Shown: in pieces, positions 18,467 to 27,628 of the stretch
How positions within the stretch are numbered: position 1 is the stretch's first letter
Layout: every line of letters begins with the position of its first letter
Source: Picrophilus oshimae DSM 9789
GTDB taxonomy: Archaea > Thermoplasmatota > Thermoplasmata > Thermoplasmatales > Thermoplasmataceae
DNA length: 64,000 nucleotides
Assembly (NCBI RefSeq): GCF_900176435.1
Contig: NZ_FWYE01000001.1
Coordinates: forward strand, 584,971 to 648,970
Reading direction: 5' to 3'
Position numbers and translations under genes: made by a program
Notes under the pieces: generated by a model
The model's database searches: none
What the model saw: only the letters and a program-made list of their open reading frames with translations
What the model was told of the DNA's origin: nothing

Positions 18467-19513
18467 ATGAAAGGGCTCATTCTCCATGGAGGCCAGGGCA
18501 CGCGGTTAAGGCCGCTGACGCATACAGGACCGAAGCAACTGATAAATATAGCAGGCAAACCCATATCACAGTGGGCCTTGGAAAAATTAAAGGACACTGG
18601 TATAGAGAATATAGCCATCGTGCTCGGCGATAACAGTCCAAGGAAGGTCATCGAATACTATGGTGATGGTAGCAGATTCGGCGTCGATATCGAATACATT
18701 TACCAAGGTAGGGCCAGGGGCATAGCCGATGCGATATACAGGTGCAGGGATTTCATCGGAGGCGATGACTTCATCGTGTATCTCGGCGATAACGTCCTCT
18801 TCGATGATATATCGCCGATAGCATCTGACGGCAGCGACGCATCGCTGCTCCTAGCGCATGTGAAGGATCCACGTGCCTTCGGCGTTGCGGTCATAGACGG
18901 TGACAGGATAACAAAACTCGTTGAAAAACCAAAGGAGATCATATCTGATCTGGCGCTGATCGGTGTATACTACTTCAAGCCCCTCATGTTCGACTACATC
19001 GCAGACCTAAAGCCCAGCTGGAGGAACGAGCTGGAGATAACGGAGGCCTTGCAGCACATGATCGACGATAATCGTAGTATAAGCTTCAAGGTAGCAGACA
19101 GCTGGTGGAAGGATACCGGTAATCCAAACGACTTGCTAGAGGCAAACATGAAGCTTCTTGATAAGTTTGGAAGAGAGGGAAATTATGGAATTACAGAAAA
19201 TTCAGATATTCTCGGCAGATCTTTCATAGGAGAGGGTAGTATAGTCCGCAATTCCAAGATCATAGGGCCAGCCCATATAGGCAATAAAGTCTCAATCGAA
19301 AACACCAGGATTGGACCGTATACAACGATCGGAGACGGTTCAGTGATAAGAGATGCAGACATAGAATATTCACTTATCCTTGAATCTGCCACCATTAGCG
19401 ATATAAGGATGTCAGAATCCATCATTGGAAGCAAGTCGAGGATAGCTGGAGATGGCAAAAATTCACACTATAGCATTGTAATTGGTGAAAACTGCAGCGT
19501 CAAGAGGGGATGA
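18467..19513 (+). CDS. rmlA: Glucose-1-phosphate thymidylyltransferase, long type (island copy)
   Basis: Makes dTDP-glucose from glucose 1-phosphate and dTTP, the first step to dTDP-L-rhamnose. The start MKGLILHGGQGTRLRPLT is the nucleotidyltransferase signature; then GPKQLINIAGKPI, VYLGDNV, EKPKEIISDLALIGVY and SWWKDTG. From about residue 240 it has left-handed beta-helix hexapeptide repeats (IGNKVSIENTRIGPYTTIGD), as in the long archaeal/RfbA-long forms. About 348 residues. It is paralogous to the gene at 41923-42960 but clearly GC-richer in codon choice, which suggests transfer from a less AT-rich relative. rmlD follows within 2 bases. Confidence 0.92.
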   Translation: MKGLILHGGQGTRLRPLTHTGPKQLINIAGKPISQWALEKLKDTGIENIAIVLGDNSPRKVIEYYGDGSRFGVDIEYIYQGRARGIADAIYRCRDFIGGDDFIVYLGDNVLFDDISPIASDGSDASLLLAHVKDPRAFGVAVIDGDRITKLVEKPKEIISDLALIGVYYFKPLMFDYIADLKPSWRNELEITEALQHMIDDNRSISFKVADSWWKDTGNPNDLLEANMKLLDKFGREGNYGITENSDILGRSFIGEGSIVRNSKIIGPAHIGNKVSIENTRIGPYTTIGDGSVIRDADIEYSLILESATISDIRMSESIIGSKSRIAGDGKNSHYSIVIGENCSVKRG

Positions 19514-19514
19514 T

Positions 19515-20351
19515 ATGAAGACATTAATAATTGGCAGAGATGGTCAGCTTGGTTCCGAGTTGATGAGGATCATTGACGGTGCTGTTGGGACTTCAAGGCG
19601 GTCAAAGTCAGATATATACCTCGACATCAAAAATCCAAATTCGATCGAGGATATAATAATGAAGGTATCGCCAGATGTTATTGTAAATACCGCAGCTATG
19701 ACTGATGTGGATGGCTGTGAAACCAGCCCTGATGAAGCCTACCGTATAAACGCCATAGCCGTGAGGCATATCGCAAGGGCAGCATCCGTTGTGGGCTCAT
19801 ACTTAATTCACATTTCAACTGACTATGTGTTTGATGGATCGAAGGGCAATTACCGTGAGGATGATGTTCCAAATCCAGTAAATTACTATGGGCTAAGTAA
19901 ACTCCTTGGTGAGGCCTATGCACTTTCGTATGACGACGCCCTGGTCGTAAGAACATCTGGTGTATACGGCGTGAAACTAAACTTCCCCCTCTATGTTGCT
20001 AAGACCCTCAGAGCTGGAGGTACTGTCAAGTGCATAGACTCCTATTATTCACCGATACACGCCAGCCAACTTGCAATGGCGATAAAAGAGATAATCTCGA
20101 GACGACTTTACGGAATTATCCATGTTTCCGGGCCGAGGATATCACGCTTTGACTTTGCTATAAAAATCAAGGAGAGGCTGGATATAGAGAGCGGAAAGAT
20201 AATAATGGAAAACGAGAGGAAGATCCTTCTGGCTAATCGCCCATATGATTCTTCGCTGAACAATGGGCGTGCGAAGAGAATACTCGAATATCGTTTCGAG
20301 GATATTGATAATGGAATAGAGATGCTTCGAGATAAATATGAGGTGATTTGA
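19515..20351 (+). CDS. rmlD: dTDP-4-dehydrorhamnose reductase (island copy)
   Basis: NAD(P)-dependent extended SDR enzyme that performs the last step to dTDP-L-rhamnose. Visible: MKTLIIGRDGQLGSEL (nucleotide-binding loop), VNTAAMTDVDGCE, HISTDYVFDGSKGNYRED, the catalytic YYGLSKLLGE (YxxxK), and RTSGVYG. Start at 19515, just after the rmlA stop at 19511-19513, because this ATG opens the canonical fold; the upstream frame to 19482 lies inside rmlA. 278 residues. Followed with 1 base between by rmlC, so translation is coupled. Confidence 0.92.
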   Translation: MKTLIIGRDGQLGSELMRIIDGAVGTSRRSKSDIYLDIKNPNSIEDIIMKVSPDVIVNTAAMTDVDGCETSPDEAYRINAIAVRHIARAASVVGSYLIHISTDYVFDGSKGNYREDDVPNPVNYYGLSKLLGEAYALSYDDALVVRTSGVYGVKLNFPLYVAKTLRAGGTVKCIDSYYSPIHASQLAMAIKEIISRRLYGIIHVSGPRISRFDFAIKIKERLDIESGKIIMENERKILLANRPYDSSLNNGRAKRILEYRFEDIDNGIEMLRDKYEVI

Positions 20352-20352
20352 A

Positions 20353-20907
20353 ATGCCATTCTTATTCAGAAAGACGGAGATAGAAGGCGTGATGATAGTA
20401 GAACCCAAGATATTTGGAGACGAGCGTGGCTACTTTTATGAAACATATAAAAGAAGTGAGTTCTCAAAGAACGGAATAAGCGCAGACTTGGATCAGGACA
20501 ACCAGAGTTTTTCAAAAAAGGGTGTGTTGAGGGGACTTCATTTTCAAAGAGAACCCTATGCTCAAGGGAAACTTGTCCGGGCGATAACGGGCAAGATATT
20601 TGATGTGGCCGTTGATATAAGGGAGGATTCCAAGACATTCGGTAGGTACGTTTCTGCCATATTGAGTGGCGAAAATAAGATAATGCTTTGGATTCCTGAG
20701 GGCTTTGCTCATGGTTTTCTGGCGTTGGAGGATTCCATAGTTCACTACAAGGCCACGCATGAATATAATAAGACGAGCGAAGGTGGTATAATATGGAACG
20801 ATCCTGATATAAATATAGAGTGGCCCATGGATCCCGAGACAATATCAGAGAAGGATATGGCATGGCCAACGCTGAGGGAATTCAGGGCAAATAAATATAT
20901 AAAATAG
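20353..20907 (+). CDS. rmlC: dTDP-4-dehydrorhamnose 3,5-epimerase (island copy)
   Basis: Cupin-fold epimerase, 184 residues. Motifs: GDERGYFYETYKRSEF, DQDNQSFSKKGVLRGLHFQ with the catalytic His region, GKIFDVAVDIREDSKTFG, and IPEGFAHGFLAL. Acts between RmlB and RmlD, epimerising C3 and C5 of dTDP-4-keto-6-deoxyglucose. Codon choice is GC-rich like rmlA and rmlD. Paralogue at 38342-38878. An unusually clear ribosome-binding-like stretch (aggagg) lies between it and the next gene. Confidence 0.93.
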   Translation: MPFLFRKTEIEGVMIVEPKIFGDERGYFYETYKRSEFSKNGISADLDQDNQSFSKKGVLRGLHFQREPYAQGKLVRAITGKIFDVAVDIREDSKTFGRYVSAILSGENKIMLWIPEGFAHGFLALEDSIVHYKATHEYNKTSEGGIIWNDPDINIEWPMDPETISEKDMAWPTLREFRANKYIK

Positions 20908-20921
20908 GAGGATGAAAGGTT

Positions 20922-21935
20922 ATGAATATACTTGTAACTGGTGGTACCGGTTATATAGGGAGAATACTTGTTCCAGAGCTGATCGGTAGAGGGCATAACG
21001 TAACAGTGATAGATAGGGGATTCTTGGATTATGATGATCCCACGAAGGACTATGAAGGTGCCCACTTAATAAGAGATGATATCAGAACCTGTGACCCCTC
21101 CCGTCTACGTGGTTTTGATGGTGTTATCGATCTGGCGGCCCTTTCGAATGATCCATCTGGCGATCTGGACAAGACAGCCACATGGGATATAAACTACATA
21201 GGAAGGGTTAGAATAGCAAGACTTGCGAAGAAGCTTGGTGCAAAGAGATACGTTGTAGCCTCATCATGCTCCGTATATGGCTTCAGGGATGGGTTATCCG
21301 ATGAAAGCACGCCTACGAACCCTCTTACAACATACGCAGAAGCAAACGTTGCCGTCGAGAGGGATAACCTCTCCTTAAACGACAGCTCTTTCAGGGCAAC
21401 CGCTCTGAGGTTTGCAACTGTATTCGGTTATTCAAAGAGGTTCAGGTTGGATCTGGTCGTGAATGCCATGACGTTCTATGGATATAAAAACAGAGTAGTC
21501 AGGATGATGAGGGACGGAAATCAGTATAGGCCCTTCATACACGTCAAGGATGTTTCCAGAGCCTTAATTCAAGCTATTGAGTCAAACGATGATATTGGCG
21601 GCAGACCAATCAATGTAGGAAATGAGAGGCTTAACATGCAGATAAAGGATATTGCTACCATCATTATGCATAAACTTGGAAAGGATACAAAATTAGAATT
21701 ATATGGCGACCCAGATAATAGATCCTATCAGGTAAAATTCGATGCGGCGCGAGACCTACTCAAGTTCGAGACAAAGTTCGATCTGGAATACGGGGTTGAT
21801 GAAATCATTGATAAATGTAAAGAAGGATTAGATGATTTACCTCAGATGCATACCGTCAATTATTATAAGACGTTGCTGAATGCTGAGGACTCGATAGCAA
21901 AATATTTGAATCTGAAGCCTAAGATAATTTTCTGA
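20922..21935 (+). CDS. NAD-dependent epimerase/dehydratase of the extended SDR family
   Basis: 337 residues. MNILVTGGTGYIGRILVPEL is the GxxGxxG dinucleotide-binding start; IDLAALSNDPSG, VASSCSVYG and RPFIHVKDVSRA are typical of nucleotide-sugar epimerases. At the usual YxxxK position the sequence reads TYAEANVAVER, i.e. Tyr with Asn in place of Lys, so activity is in question. It is preceded at a short distance by an aggagg-like ribosome-binding site and is cotranscribed with rmlADC. It may add a further modified sugar to the rhamnose pathway; the exact reaction is unknown. Confidence 0.82.
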   Translation: MNILVTGGTGYIGRILVPELIGRGHNVTVIDRGFLDYDDPTKDYEGAHLIRDDIRTCDPSRLRGFDGVIDLAALSNDPSGDLDKTATWDINYIGRVRIARLAKKLGAKRYVVASSCSVYGFRDGLSDESTPTNPLTTYAEANVAVERDNLSLNDSSFRATALRFATVFGYSKRFRLDLVVNAMTFYGYKNRVVRMMRDGNQYRPFIHVKDVSRALIQAIESNDDIGGRPINVGNERLNMQIKDIATIIMHKLGKDTKLELYGDPDNRSYQVKFDAARDLLKFETKFDLEYGVDEIIDKCKEGLDDLPQMHTVNYYKTLLNAEDSIAKYLNLKPKIIF

Positions 21936-22011
21936 TCATTCTTTTTCTTTATGGGTTTATTATTTTTTATCACGAGAGACCTGTATCTTAATGTAATTTG
22001 ACCTATGCAGG

Positions 22012-22858
22012 CAGGATGGAGAATCTGAAAGGCGTAGTGCGTGATTTCATAAAGGGCAATATCGCTTCATCATTTCCTGATAAACTCGTGAAGAAATATA
22101 AACAGGATGTCGTTGTAAATTTTGCAGCGGAATCGCATGTCGGTCGATAAATGATCCAAACTCATTCATACGCAAGAATGTTTTCGGTCTGGTCAACTTG
22201 CTGGAGCTATCAAGGAGATACGATTTCCGTAACTTACACATATCTACGGACGAGGTCTACGGCGAGAGCGAGGCGGATTATATAGCATTAATGATTCGAA
22301 GCTAATGCCATCTTCGTCGTATCCGCATCCAAGGCGTTCGCCGATATGATCTTAAAATCTTACGTGAGGACTTATGGAACTGACGCAATAATCATACGCG
22401 CATCTAACACATATGGAGAAAAACAGTATCCAGAGGAGCTCATACCGAAGGCTATAATCCGTGGTCTACTTGGCAAGGAAGTACCAGTATACGGGAGCGG
22501 GGATCAGCAGAGGAACTGGCTGTACGTTAAAGATTTTGTTAACGTAACTAAAAGTCTGAGCGAAGAAGGCAGGAAAGGCGAGGACAACATCTCAGGTGAT
22601 AACGTAAGAACGAATCTAGAGATCCTCGGGGCCATATCGAAATATGTAACTCTGAAGCTGAAGCATGTGGGCGATAGGCCTGGACATTATATAGCATATA
22701 AGATGAAGAACACGAAGATAACGTTTGAAAGAACACCATTAGAATCGGGCATCAAGGAAACCGTTGAATGGTACAGATCGAATGAATGGTGGTGGAAACC
22801 GCTGATAGATGATCCGTATTTCACGAAGGACGAGGAATGGAAGATTAATTCAGTGTAA
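22012..22858 (+). pseudogene. rmlB: rmlB (dTDP-glucose 4,6-dehydratase), decayed copy
   Basis: Pieces of RmlB lie in three or more frames. They are NFAAESHVGR, then NDPNSFIRKNVFGLVNLLEL, then HISTDEVYGESEADY, then SKAFADMILKSYVRTYGTDA. From 22346 the frame is open to the end, with RASNTYGEKQYPEELIPKAI and the C-terminal WYRSNEWWWKPL. The N-terminal dinucleotide-binding loop (TGGAGFIGS type) is missing. At least three frameshifts plus a lost 5' end make this a clear pseudogene. It would have completed the island's rml set. Confidence 0.87.
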
Positions 22859-22970
22859 TTTGAAAATAATTATAGGCATCAGTTTCTAACCCTCTATGAA
22901 GATTGAAATGTAATTATTCCAGTATTCGTTTATAACCTCAGTCGCATTGAGGTCTTTCTGCATAGACGAT

Positions 22971-24068
22971 TCATTCTCTATTTTCTATGAGTTTTGTGAA
23001 TTCCAAAGCAACATCATGCCATGTTACTACTGCACTTTTCTGCTTTTCCAATATCTCCACTCTTAAATCTGCATTTGACATAAGAGTGGATAATGATTTC
23101 ACTATGCACCTTTCATCATTAACATCGCAGACGAAAGAACCGAATTTTTGGTAATGAATTCCACAGCCAGCCTCGGTGATAACCATCGAAAGACCATAAT
23201 GAACTGCCTCGGTCCTCGCTATTTCAAAGCTCCCCCATCTTGATAAAAGGCAGAATATCGATGCCTGCCGATATTCCTTGATCAGCTCCTCATAGCTCAC
23301 ATCTGTTTTCAGCTCAACGGAGTTGCCAAGATTTAGATCGCTTATCTGCTTCTTTAATGAATTCATGTAGGATTCATCACTTGACGATCCGATTATCCTT
23401 AACTTCCACTCCTGGAATTTATCTTTTAGTTTCGAGAATACTTTTATCAATATATCATGTCCCTTCTGAGGATGAATCCGACCTACACTGAGAATAACAT
23501 TCCGTCTCATTTCATAAGCATTTACTTCGCCCCCATCGATATTAGAAAGTACCCCATTTGGCACTATTACATATTTGTCTTTATATCGATTAATAATTTT
23601 TGGCTCTATCAGTTCGACATAAGTGCATTCAGATTCGCATGCTATTTTGTCAAATAGTCTTGTGAACATATAGCGATAAAATACAGGAATAAAGTGATCT
23701 TTCGTAATCCTTAGAGAGTCAGGATCAGCATCCAGTTTTAGGATCAATTTGATGTACGATTGACGACTAAGTTTCGTATATATCCTCAAAAGAAATGCGA
23801 ATAAAATGGCCTCAATTTCTGTGTGTTCGATGATCAGAGCTTTAGGTCTGTATTTATGTATGACCTTTAACATATTTAGGAGACCTATTAGCCTGTTTCT
23901 AGGCTTGGATATTGTGCTTTCAGTTGCTTCCTCATAGGTTTGTATGATGTTCAAATTGCTCATTGTATGGCTTGAATTAAATCTCCCAACTACCAAGGTG
24001 ACCATATATCCTAAGTTGCTTAACTTAGCAGGGATAGAGCTATGGTCCTTTTTTCTAGTGAACATCAA
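22971..24068 (-). CDS. GT4 glycosyltransferase with a damaged 5' end
   Basis: 365 residues, GT-B fold: PNGV, then VGRIHPQKGHDILIKVF and the C-terminal donor-binding FEIARTEAVHYGLSMVITEA typical of GT4. Upstream of the ATG, the DNA to about 24150 still reads as the lost N-terminus: a frame with FWWPV and FLDVH, then TAG and one extra A compared with the paralogue at 51.7 kb (FLDVHWKKDPGS). So the present ATG at 24068 is probably a secondary start and the protein lacks the first about 25 residues, including part of the acceptor-side nucleotide fold. Activity is uncertain. Confidence 0.72.
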   Translation of the reverse strand: MMFTRKKDHSSIPAKLSNLGYMVTLVVGRFNSSHTMSNLNIIQTYEEATESTISKPRNRLIGLLNMLKVIHKYRPKALIIEHTEIEAILFAFLLRIYTKLSRQSYIKLILKLDADPDSLRITKDHFIPVFYRYMFTRLFDKIACESECTYVELIEPKIINRYKDKYVIVPNGVLSNIDGGEVNAYEMRRNVILSVGRIHPQKGHDILIKVFSKLKDKFQEWKLRIIGSSSDESYMNSLKKQISDLNLGNSVELKTDVSYEELIKEYRQASIFCLLSRWGSFEIARTEAVHYGLSMVITEAGCGIHYQKFGSFVCDVNDERCIVKSLSTLMSNADLRVEILEKQKSAVVTWHDVALEFTKLIENRE

Positions 24069-24150
24069 GAAAGATAGAAACTGGCCACCAAAATTATTAC
24101 GTTTTCTGAGGACATCGTTGAGTTATATCAGTTAGTAGTTTAAATTCTTG

Positions 24151-24553
24151 CGCTGTTGATGATTCAGATTGAATCCTTAAATGAACGGTATGAGAAAAAT
24201 TAATATTGCACATTCATTATTGTTGGATCACAATCTATGGTGCCTAGACTTTATGTAAGCTAAAGAAGAAACCTCAGTGAATATGTCCCTTGGTCCATCT
24301 TTACTTTTTTGTTCGATTCTCTAATTTCGATTTTTCAAACTCTATAATGTATCTGCACCTTCATTATTTGCATAGCATATGCGGAATATTTCAAATCAGT
24401 GAAATGATTATCTATACAGACTAATCTGCCATAGGGATCATAGTAATCTCACAGGATTATGATTACAGATCGATCTTCATGAAAATGAATAGGAGATATA
24501 GATTACAGGACAGACGAAATTATTAATTATGATTTCCCACTCTCCTAATAAAT
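24151..24553. other. Intergenic region without recognised features
   Basis: About 400 bases between divergent glycosyltransferase genes. Only short frames, no clear repeat, no RNA-like pairing found by eye. It must contain the promoters for both sides. Confidence 0.5.
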
Positions 24554-25492
24554 ATGGTAGAGAATGAATTAATGAATTTATATAAATCAGAGAATATTTC
24601 CGATATATTGCAGTTTTATCGGCATTTTGATAACGTATCAGATCTCATAGGATGGATGCAAGGAATTCCGAAGTCTAAACCGAATATAAAGATCATTGAA
24701 GGTGAAAATTCTGATATAGCCGTCTTGTGCCCACGGCTGATGCTGAAAGCAGGTTAGCAGGCAATATAAAAAGAATCTTTAAGGGATTCCTAATTTGCTT
24801 TGTTGAAGATAATTCTAAATTTTTTAGATTGTCCTATAGCTATAATTATGGCCTAGAAGCTTTGAAACGCTTTGATCCAAGTTAGGTTATTTTCAGTAAC
24901 GATGATATGGTTGAAAGGGATTCGCCGGAAAGACTTAGACAAGAAATTTATATGAAATCAGATAATAAAATACTATTCGCTAGAATGTCAGATAGAAGTT
25001 CTCATTCTAACACTTGGGTAATTGGACATTACACCTTGCCAAACAGACTTACGTATTTTATAATGAATCATGAGTTTGCAATGTTAGAAAGGAAATACAA
25101 CATAAATGTGAGCATCAATGAAAAAAAGAGATAGCTCATCAATCATGAAATTTATCAATGGGATCAGATCAGAATACCAAATCATAAATGTAGGAGACTT
25201 TTCTATATTTTCTAAAGCTCTTCTAAAACAACTTAACTATAAGCCTTGGGATGATACATATATACATGGCTATGAAGATATTGACCTTTCTTTGCGTCTG
25301 CTAAAGGAAGGAATCTACAACAGCGCTTCTTTTTTAAATTATGATATTGGAAGCATGGAATCTGCCACGGCAGGAAGATCAAAATTGAGATCCCTAAGAG
25401 ACATAGCTAATAAAGCTTATTTCAATTTAAAATTCAAAAAGTCTTTCGAAGGAAAACACCGATCTAGTAGCAGCGCACTCAAATTGCTGTAA
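24554..25492 (+). pseudogene. GT2-like glycosyltransferase, decayed (paralogue of 47731-48786)
   Basis: Fragments follow the order of the intact paralogue: LYKSENISDILQFYRHFD and GWMQGIPKSKPNIKIIEG, a frame change after VLCPR, then a segment with IFSNDDM (intact gene: ILSNDDM) preceded by an in-frame TAG, another frame change near 25130, then FSIFSKALLKQLNYKPWDD and GYEDIDLSLRLLKEG. At least two frameshifts and one nonsense codon. In the intact copy the NDD motif probably binds the metal and nucleotide sugar. Base composition is less AT-rich than that paralogue. Confidence 0.78.
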
Positions 25493-25623
25493 TTTCAAAA
25501 AGATCATGCTCAACTTCAATCCACTCAACATTTCATATGACTTTTTTCTGTGATTAGTTGTATAAAATCCTTTTATAGATGCCATGAAAAAGTTCTTTTG
25601 ACCACACTTGTATGACGGTGCAA

Positions 25624-25762
25624 GCGTGAGAGTCGGATAGGCAGCAGATAATTAACTTGACCTGAGAGGTCGCTAGATAGATTTGCTGCCCTTCGATTCT
25701 CAACTAACTGAAAGAAGGGTGAATAGAAGACGGTCGAACATGTTTCCGACCCTAACTCTCAC
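25624..25762 (+). ncRNA. Candidate structured RNA (multi-hairpin) of unknown identity
   Basis: An outer stem pairs cgtgagagt (25625-25633) with actctcacg (25754-25762), extended by cgga with tccg. Inside, ggcagca (25640) pairs with tgctgcc (25684), enclosing gacct-gag-aggtc (25659-25671); cccttc (25689) pairs with gaaggg (25713); and ggtcg (25732) can pair with cgacc (25747), competing with the outer extension. The segment is GC-richer than its surroundings and lacks an open frame. A TATA-like tgtataaaat at 25559-25568 could drive it rightwards. I do not recognise a known RNA family; it could also be the untranslated end of the IS3-like element just downstream. Confidence 0.33.
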
Positions 25763-25882
25763 GAACCACTATTGGAGGTGATCAGTATCTATATCTCGGT
25801 TATGGATAGTTTAAGTTTAAACACATGTAAAGAGATATATATAACGAATAATTTATATAAATATATAAAGGAGGTAATGTAA

Positions 25883-26494
25883 ATGCCGGGAAGAGTATAC
25901 TCAAGCTAGGAGAAATACAAAATTATAATGGAGTCATTCCAGAATCCCAATATTACAATAGCAGCAATATGCAGGGAGCGTGGAATAGCAGTATCACTGT
26001 TCTATAAATGGAAGGATCAGTTCCTGGATGGTGGAAGAAAGGACTTGGAAGGTAAGGATCTGGATAAGTCCCTGGTTAAGGAGGTTGAAAGTCTAAAATC
26101 AATAATAGGTGAAATGATCATAGCAAATGAAATTTTAAAAAAATTATATGAGGAGGAAAAGATGAGTTCAGTGGATGAGATGAATGATAATGGAATAGAA
26201 GTAAAAAAAGCATGTTATTATTCCGGTATAAACAGATTACGTACTATTACGGGAAGAGGCATGAAAATAAGGAAGATAAGAGGTATATTGATACTGGATC
26301 ATTCCATAGTTCAATAAAGACAGATTATATCTGGATCAATGAAATCAGCAATTTCAAGGATGGAAAAAGCAATCATAGAAAATGCATTCCATGATTACAA
26401 CAATATAAGATCGCATTCCACACTGAATTATTATTCATCTGTACAGTTCCTTGATAAATGGAATAATGATGAAAGTTTCAGGGAAATATTATAG
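25883..26494 (+). mobile_element. IS3-family-like insertion sequence remnant (orfA plus the end of orfB)
   Basis: A strong ribosome-binding site (aaaggaggt) precedes ATG 25883. The orfA frame has a TAG at 25907-25909 where a Glu codon is expected, then the helix-turn-helix ITIAAICRERGIAVSLFYKW and a leucine-rich coiled segment. After a frame change near 26215 the start of orfB appears (YYYGKRHENKEDKRYIDTGS), then the sequence jumps to the end of the integrase domain (SSIKTDYIWINEISNF, then NNIRSHSTLNYYSSVQFLDK). The DDE core is deleted. Inactive. Element ends were not identified. Confidence 0.78.
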
Positions 26495-26606
26495 AGGATT
26501 TTTAAAGAATTTGAAAGATGGCTATAAAAGGGGAAAGAGCAATTATAATAGGAGGTTGATGATAAATGTCTCATAAAATGGAAAGATTTTTGTTTAACAA
26601 TCACTA

Positions 26607-26721
26607 TTCAACATCAAAAGTCTTGAAAATAAACAAGTCTACACTATAGTATCAATAGAAAAAGATTTAAGAGTGAAGGAATATTAAGCTCTATAACAAG
26701 ACAAGGAGAAGGATTGAATGA
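26607..26721 (+). pseudogene. cas1: Second cas1 relic (last about 37 codons)
   Basis: Aligns without gaps to the 3' end of the cas1 relic at 17.7 kb, at roughly three-quarters identity over about 110 bases, but in the opposite orientation. The frame reads KVLKINKSTL, then TAG and a second TAG, and ends as a Cas1 C-terminus just overlapping the next ATG. As at 17.7 kb, the relic's stop overlaps the start of the following sugar-related gene (ATGAAT). It is too short to be functional. Confidence 0.72.
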
Positions 26722-27608
26722 ATATAAGATTAACTTACACAAATGCAAAACTAATTCACAGGCATCTAGGAATATCATATCCAGAGCTTGCCATTTATTA
26801 CATTAGCAAGCGGGAAGGCTCAAAGAGTGTAAGCGTAAATTATAATTCGGCCAATGTGAGATTTTCAGATTTGTCAAATATCGCCAGACTACTTGAAAAT
26901 GAGTGGAAAATTATTCAGACTTCAGAAAAACTGATTACATTTCGTTCTCCCGATGATGTTATTATAACGTGTAGATGTAACGTTGGATATGACTTTGGGC
27001 ATTTAGTAGAAATTTTTTTAGAAAAATCCTATGGATCTGATTTCAATAATAAGAACATTATAGATATTGGTGCAAGCAATGGTGATTCAGCAATATATTT
27101 TGCTAAGAAAGGGGCAAAGCGTGTTGTGTGTCTGGAGCCAGATACGAGAAGTTTTGAACTAGCCGTTAATAATTTAAAAGCATCAAAAGTTGAAGATCGC
27201 GTTACTATCCTGAATAAGGCACTAAGTAACAAAGATGGAGAGATTAAATTATTTGTGTATGATATGAATCCAAATGCTAATTCTGTTGATAAAAGCAACA
27301 TGGTACATCTCAAAGATACGATGCATGAGGAGACCGTTGAGTCAATAACGGTAAAAGACGTAATCGGTATGTTTGAAGGTGAGCAAATAGATCTACTGAA
27401 GATGGATTGTGAAGGATGTAAATACTCTGTTTTAAGAAATTTAGATGCTGAGTCATATAAGAAAATTAAAAGCATAGTTATGGAATATCATAATGGTTTA
27501 CAATTCTTAAAAGGGCTCCTTGAGTCATACGGTTTTAATGTTGAGGTAAAGGCCGGTAATGATAAAATAGGTTATATCAGTGCAAACAGGGTAAGATTAT
27601 TAAACTGA
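26718..27608 (+). CDS. FkbM-family methyltransferase
   Basis: 296 residues. The Rossmann SAM-binding motif is NIIDIGASNGDSAIYFAKKG followed by VVCLEPD, and the FkbM signature LLKMDCEGCKYSVLRNLD lies at about 225-245. Members 2-O- or 4-O-methylate sugars or related small groups; next to rhamnose and glycosyltransferase genes it probably methylates a surface sugar. The first about 75 residues are unlike the core and could be a recruitment region. Paralogue at 54527. The start codon is shared with the end of the cas1 relic. Confidence 0.84.
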   Translation: MNIRLTYTNAKLIHRHLGISYPELAIYYISKREGSKSVSVNYNSANVRFSDLSNIARLLENEWKIIQTSEKLITFRSPDDVIITCRCNVGYDFGHLVEIFLEKSYGSDFNNKNIIDIGASNGDSAIYFAKKGAKRVVCLEPDTRSFELAVNNLKASKVEDRVTILNKALSNKDGEIKLFVYDMNPNANSVDKSNMVHLKDTMHEETVESITVKDVIGMFEGEQIDLLKMDCEGCKYSVLRNLDAESYKKIKSIVMEYHNGLQFLKGLLESYGFNVEVKAGNDKIGYISANRVRLLN

Positions 27609-27628
27609 TTCGTCATCCCAAAATATCA

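Noticed and set aside
25624..25762. The structured segment as RNase P RNA, SRP RNA or a group II intron domain.
   Set aside because: It lacks their conserved motifs and no matching protein or domain V-like hairpin was found.
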